Source: RPQJ01 sp963746325 (GTDB lineage: Bacteria; Pseudomonadota; Gammaproteobacteria; Steroidobacterales; Steroidobacteraceae). Taken from it: DNA of 64,000 nucleotides. The DNA lies in contig CAVVBC010000017.1 of the NCBI GenBank assembly GCA_963746325.1, forward strand, positions 1 to 64,000. Direction: 5' to 3'. Below, piece by piece: positions 63,390 through 64,000 of this stretch. The notes beneath the pieces are model-generated. The model was not told the origin of the DNA, did no database searches, and saw nothing but the letters and a program-made list of their open reading frames with translations. A program made the translations under genes and the position numbers. How positions within the stretch are numbered: position 1 is the stretch's first letter; each line of letters begins with the position of its first letter.

Positions 63390-63953
63390 TCAACTCACCT
63401 GGCCTGTGTCTTGTCCCGGGCCGGCCTGGTCGAGCTTGCGCCCCAGCCAGTAACCCTGCGCGAGAGCAAATACGATGGTCAGGCCCATGAGGCCGAACAG
63501 CTTGAAGTTGACCCAGACGTTCTCGGAAAAATTGTAGGCGACGTAGAGGTTCAGCACGGCGCACACCAGGAAATACCCAACCCACATGTAGCTCAGCTTG
63601 ATCCACAGCGACTCGGGCTCGAGCTTCATCTGCGCGCCCATCAGCCTCTGCACGAGGGTAGGGCCCTTGATCACATGGCTCGCGAGAAACGCGCCGGCAA
63701 ACAGCAGGTTCACGATCGTGGGCTTCCACTTGATGAAGGCCGCGTCGTGGAGCCAGAGCGTCAGGCCACCGAACACCAGGGCCAGCACGGCCGAGGTGAG
63801 CAGCATGGGGCTCACCTTCTTGTGGCGGAACCAGCTGATCGCCGTCTGCACCACGACGGCGACGATCAAGACGGCCGTGGCGACATAGATGCCGGCCAGC
63901 TTGTAGGCAATGAAAAATAAAACGATGGGCAGCAGGTCGTACAGGAATTGCAT
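63390..63953 (-). CDS. yciB: inner-membrane septation protein YciB (IspZ family)
   Basis: A 187-aa membrane protein with five to six helices: MQFLYDLLPIVLFFIAYKLA, YVATAVLIVAVVVQTAISWF, PTIVNLLFAGAFLASHVIKG, MWVGYFLVCAVLNLYVAYNFSE and LMGLTIVFALAQGYWLGRKL. Hallmark KWKPTIVN and NFSENVWVNFKLFG. Involved in envelope/septum upkeep in enterics. First gene of the group. Confidence 0.93.
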   Translation of the reverse strand: MQFLYDLLPIVLFFIAYKLAGIYVATAVLIVAVVVQTAISWFRHKKVSPMLLTSAVLALVFGGLTLWLHDAAFIKWKPTIVNLLFAGAFLASHVIKGPTLVQRLMGAQMKLEPESLWIKLSYMWVGYFLVCAVLNLYVAYNFSENVWVNFKLFGLMGLTIVFALAQGYWLGRKLDQAGPGQDTGQVS

Positions 63954-64000
63954 GAGGCGGCGGGCGCTCGGGGCAGGGCTGCAAACGGTCGCGTATCATA

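Noticed and set aside
1..64000. tRNA, rRNA, insertion sequences or an integrase marking an island
   Set aside because: None could be recognised by eye on either strand, so the idea of a mobile origin for the SIR2–TIR or repeat modules rests only on content and composition.

Overview
The window is GC-rich, densely coded chromosomal DNA from a gammaproteobacterium. The order yciB–yciI–bolA–PpiC lipoprotein, a divergent orn beside a M48 protease and rsgA, a fused aspartokinase I/homoserine dehydrogenase followed by thrB and thrC, and DUF2058 and CPXCG proteins suggest the Xanthomonadales/Nevskiales/Steroidobacterales side of the class. No rRNA, tRNA, CRISPR array or insertion sequence was recognised.

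Layout. 0–6 kb: RND efflux pair and a PhoD-type phosphatase. 6–13.9 kb: two tandem [DUF2092 + small secreted repeat protein] modules, an outer-membrane barrel, a divergent AraC-type regulator, an arylsulfatase and an SDR. 14–23.5 kb: DEAD-box helicase, homocysteine methyltransferase, esterase, arginase family, SelO with a thioesterase, M1 aminopeptidase, CPXCG protein. 23.5–27.4 kb: a bufferin-type metallophore operon (bufABC), TerB, ParA-like ATPase, a secreted protein. 27.5–33.6 kb: MobA-like transferase, thrABC, NERD protein. 33.8–38.4 kb: two-gene SIR2–TIR / nSTAND–TPR operon resembling a conflict or antiphage system. 38.4–45.8 kb: M20 peptidase, TatD, MacAB-like exporter with two permeases, YgjP-type metallopeptidase. 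45.8–52.4 kb: kynA, DAHP synthase, DUF2058, TlpA-like, Prx5, MAPEG and two membrane proteins. 52.4–57.3 kb: etfBA, rsgA, M48 protease, orn. 57.3–61.9 kb: a visibly less GC-rich island with two DUF6502 genes around a roughly 1.6 kb array of 24-bp repeats encoding AIIGTG octapeptides. 61.9–64 kb: PpiC lipoprotein, bolA, YciI, yciB.

Two parts stand out. The SIR2–TIR/nSTAND pair puts two potential NAD-consuming domains on one polypeptide, translationally coupled to a membrane-anchored STAND ATPase. The octapeptide-repeat gene is coupled to DUF6502, has its own promoter/operator, and has a second DUF6502 gene pointing at it. The sequence also carries about 20 single-base frame breaks in conserved genes (AraC, sulfatase, SDR, arginase, thrC, M20, TatD, both permeases). 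Their number and spread point to indel errors in the assembly rather than genuine gene decay, so those genes are described by their reconstructed reading.
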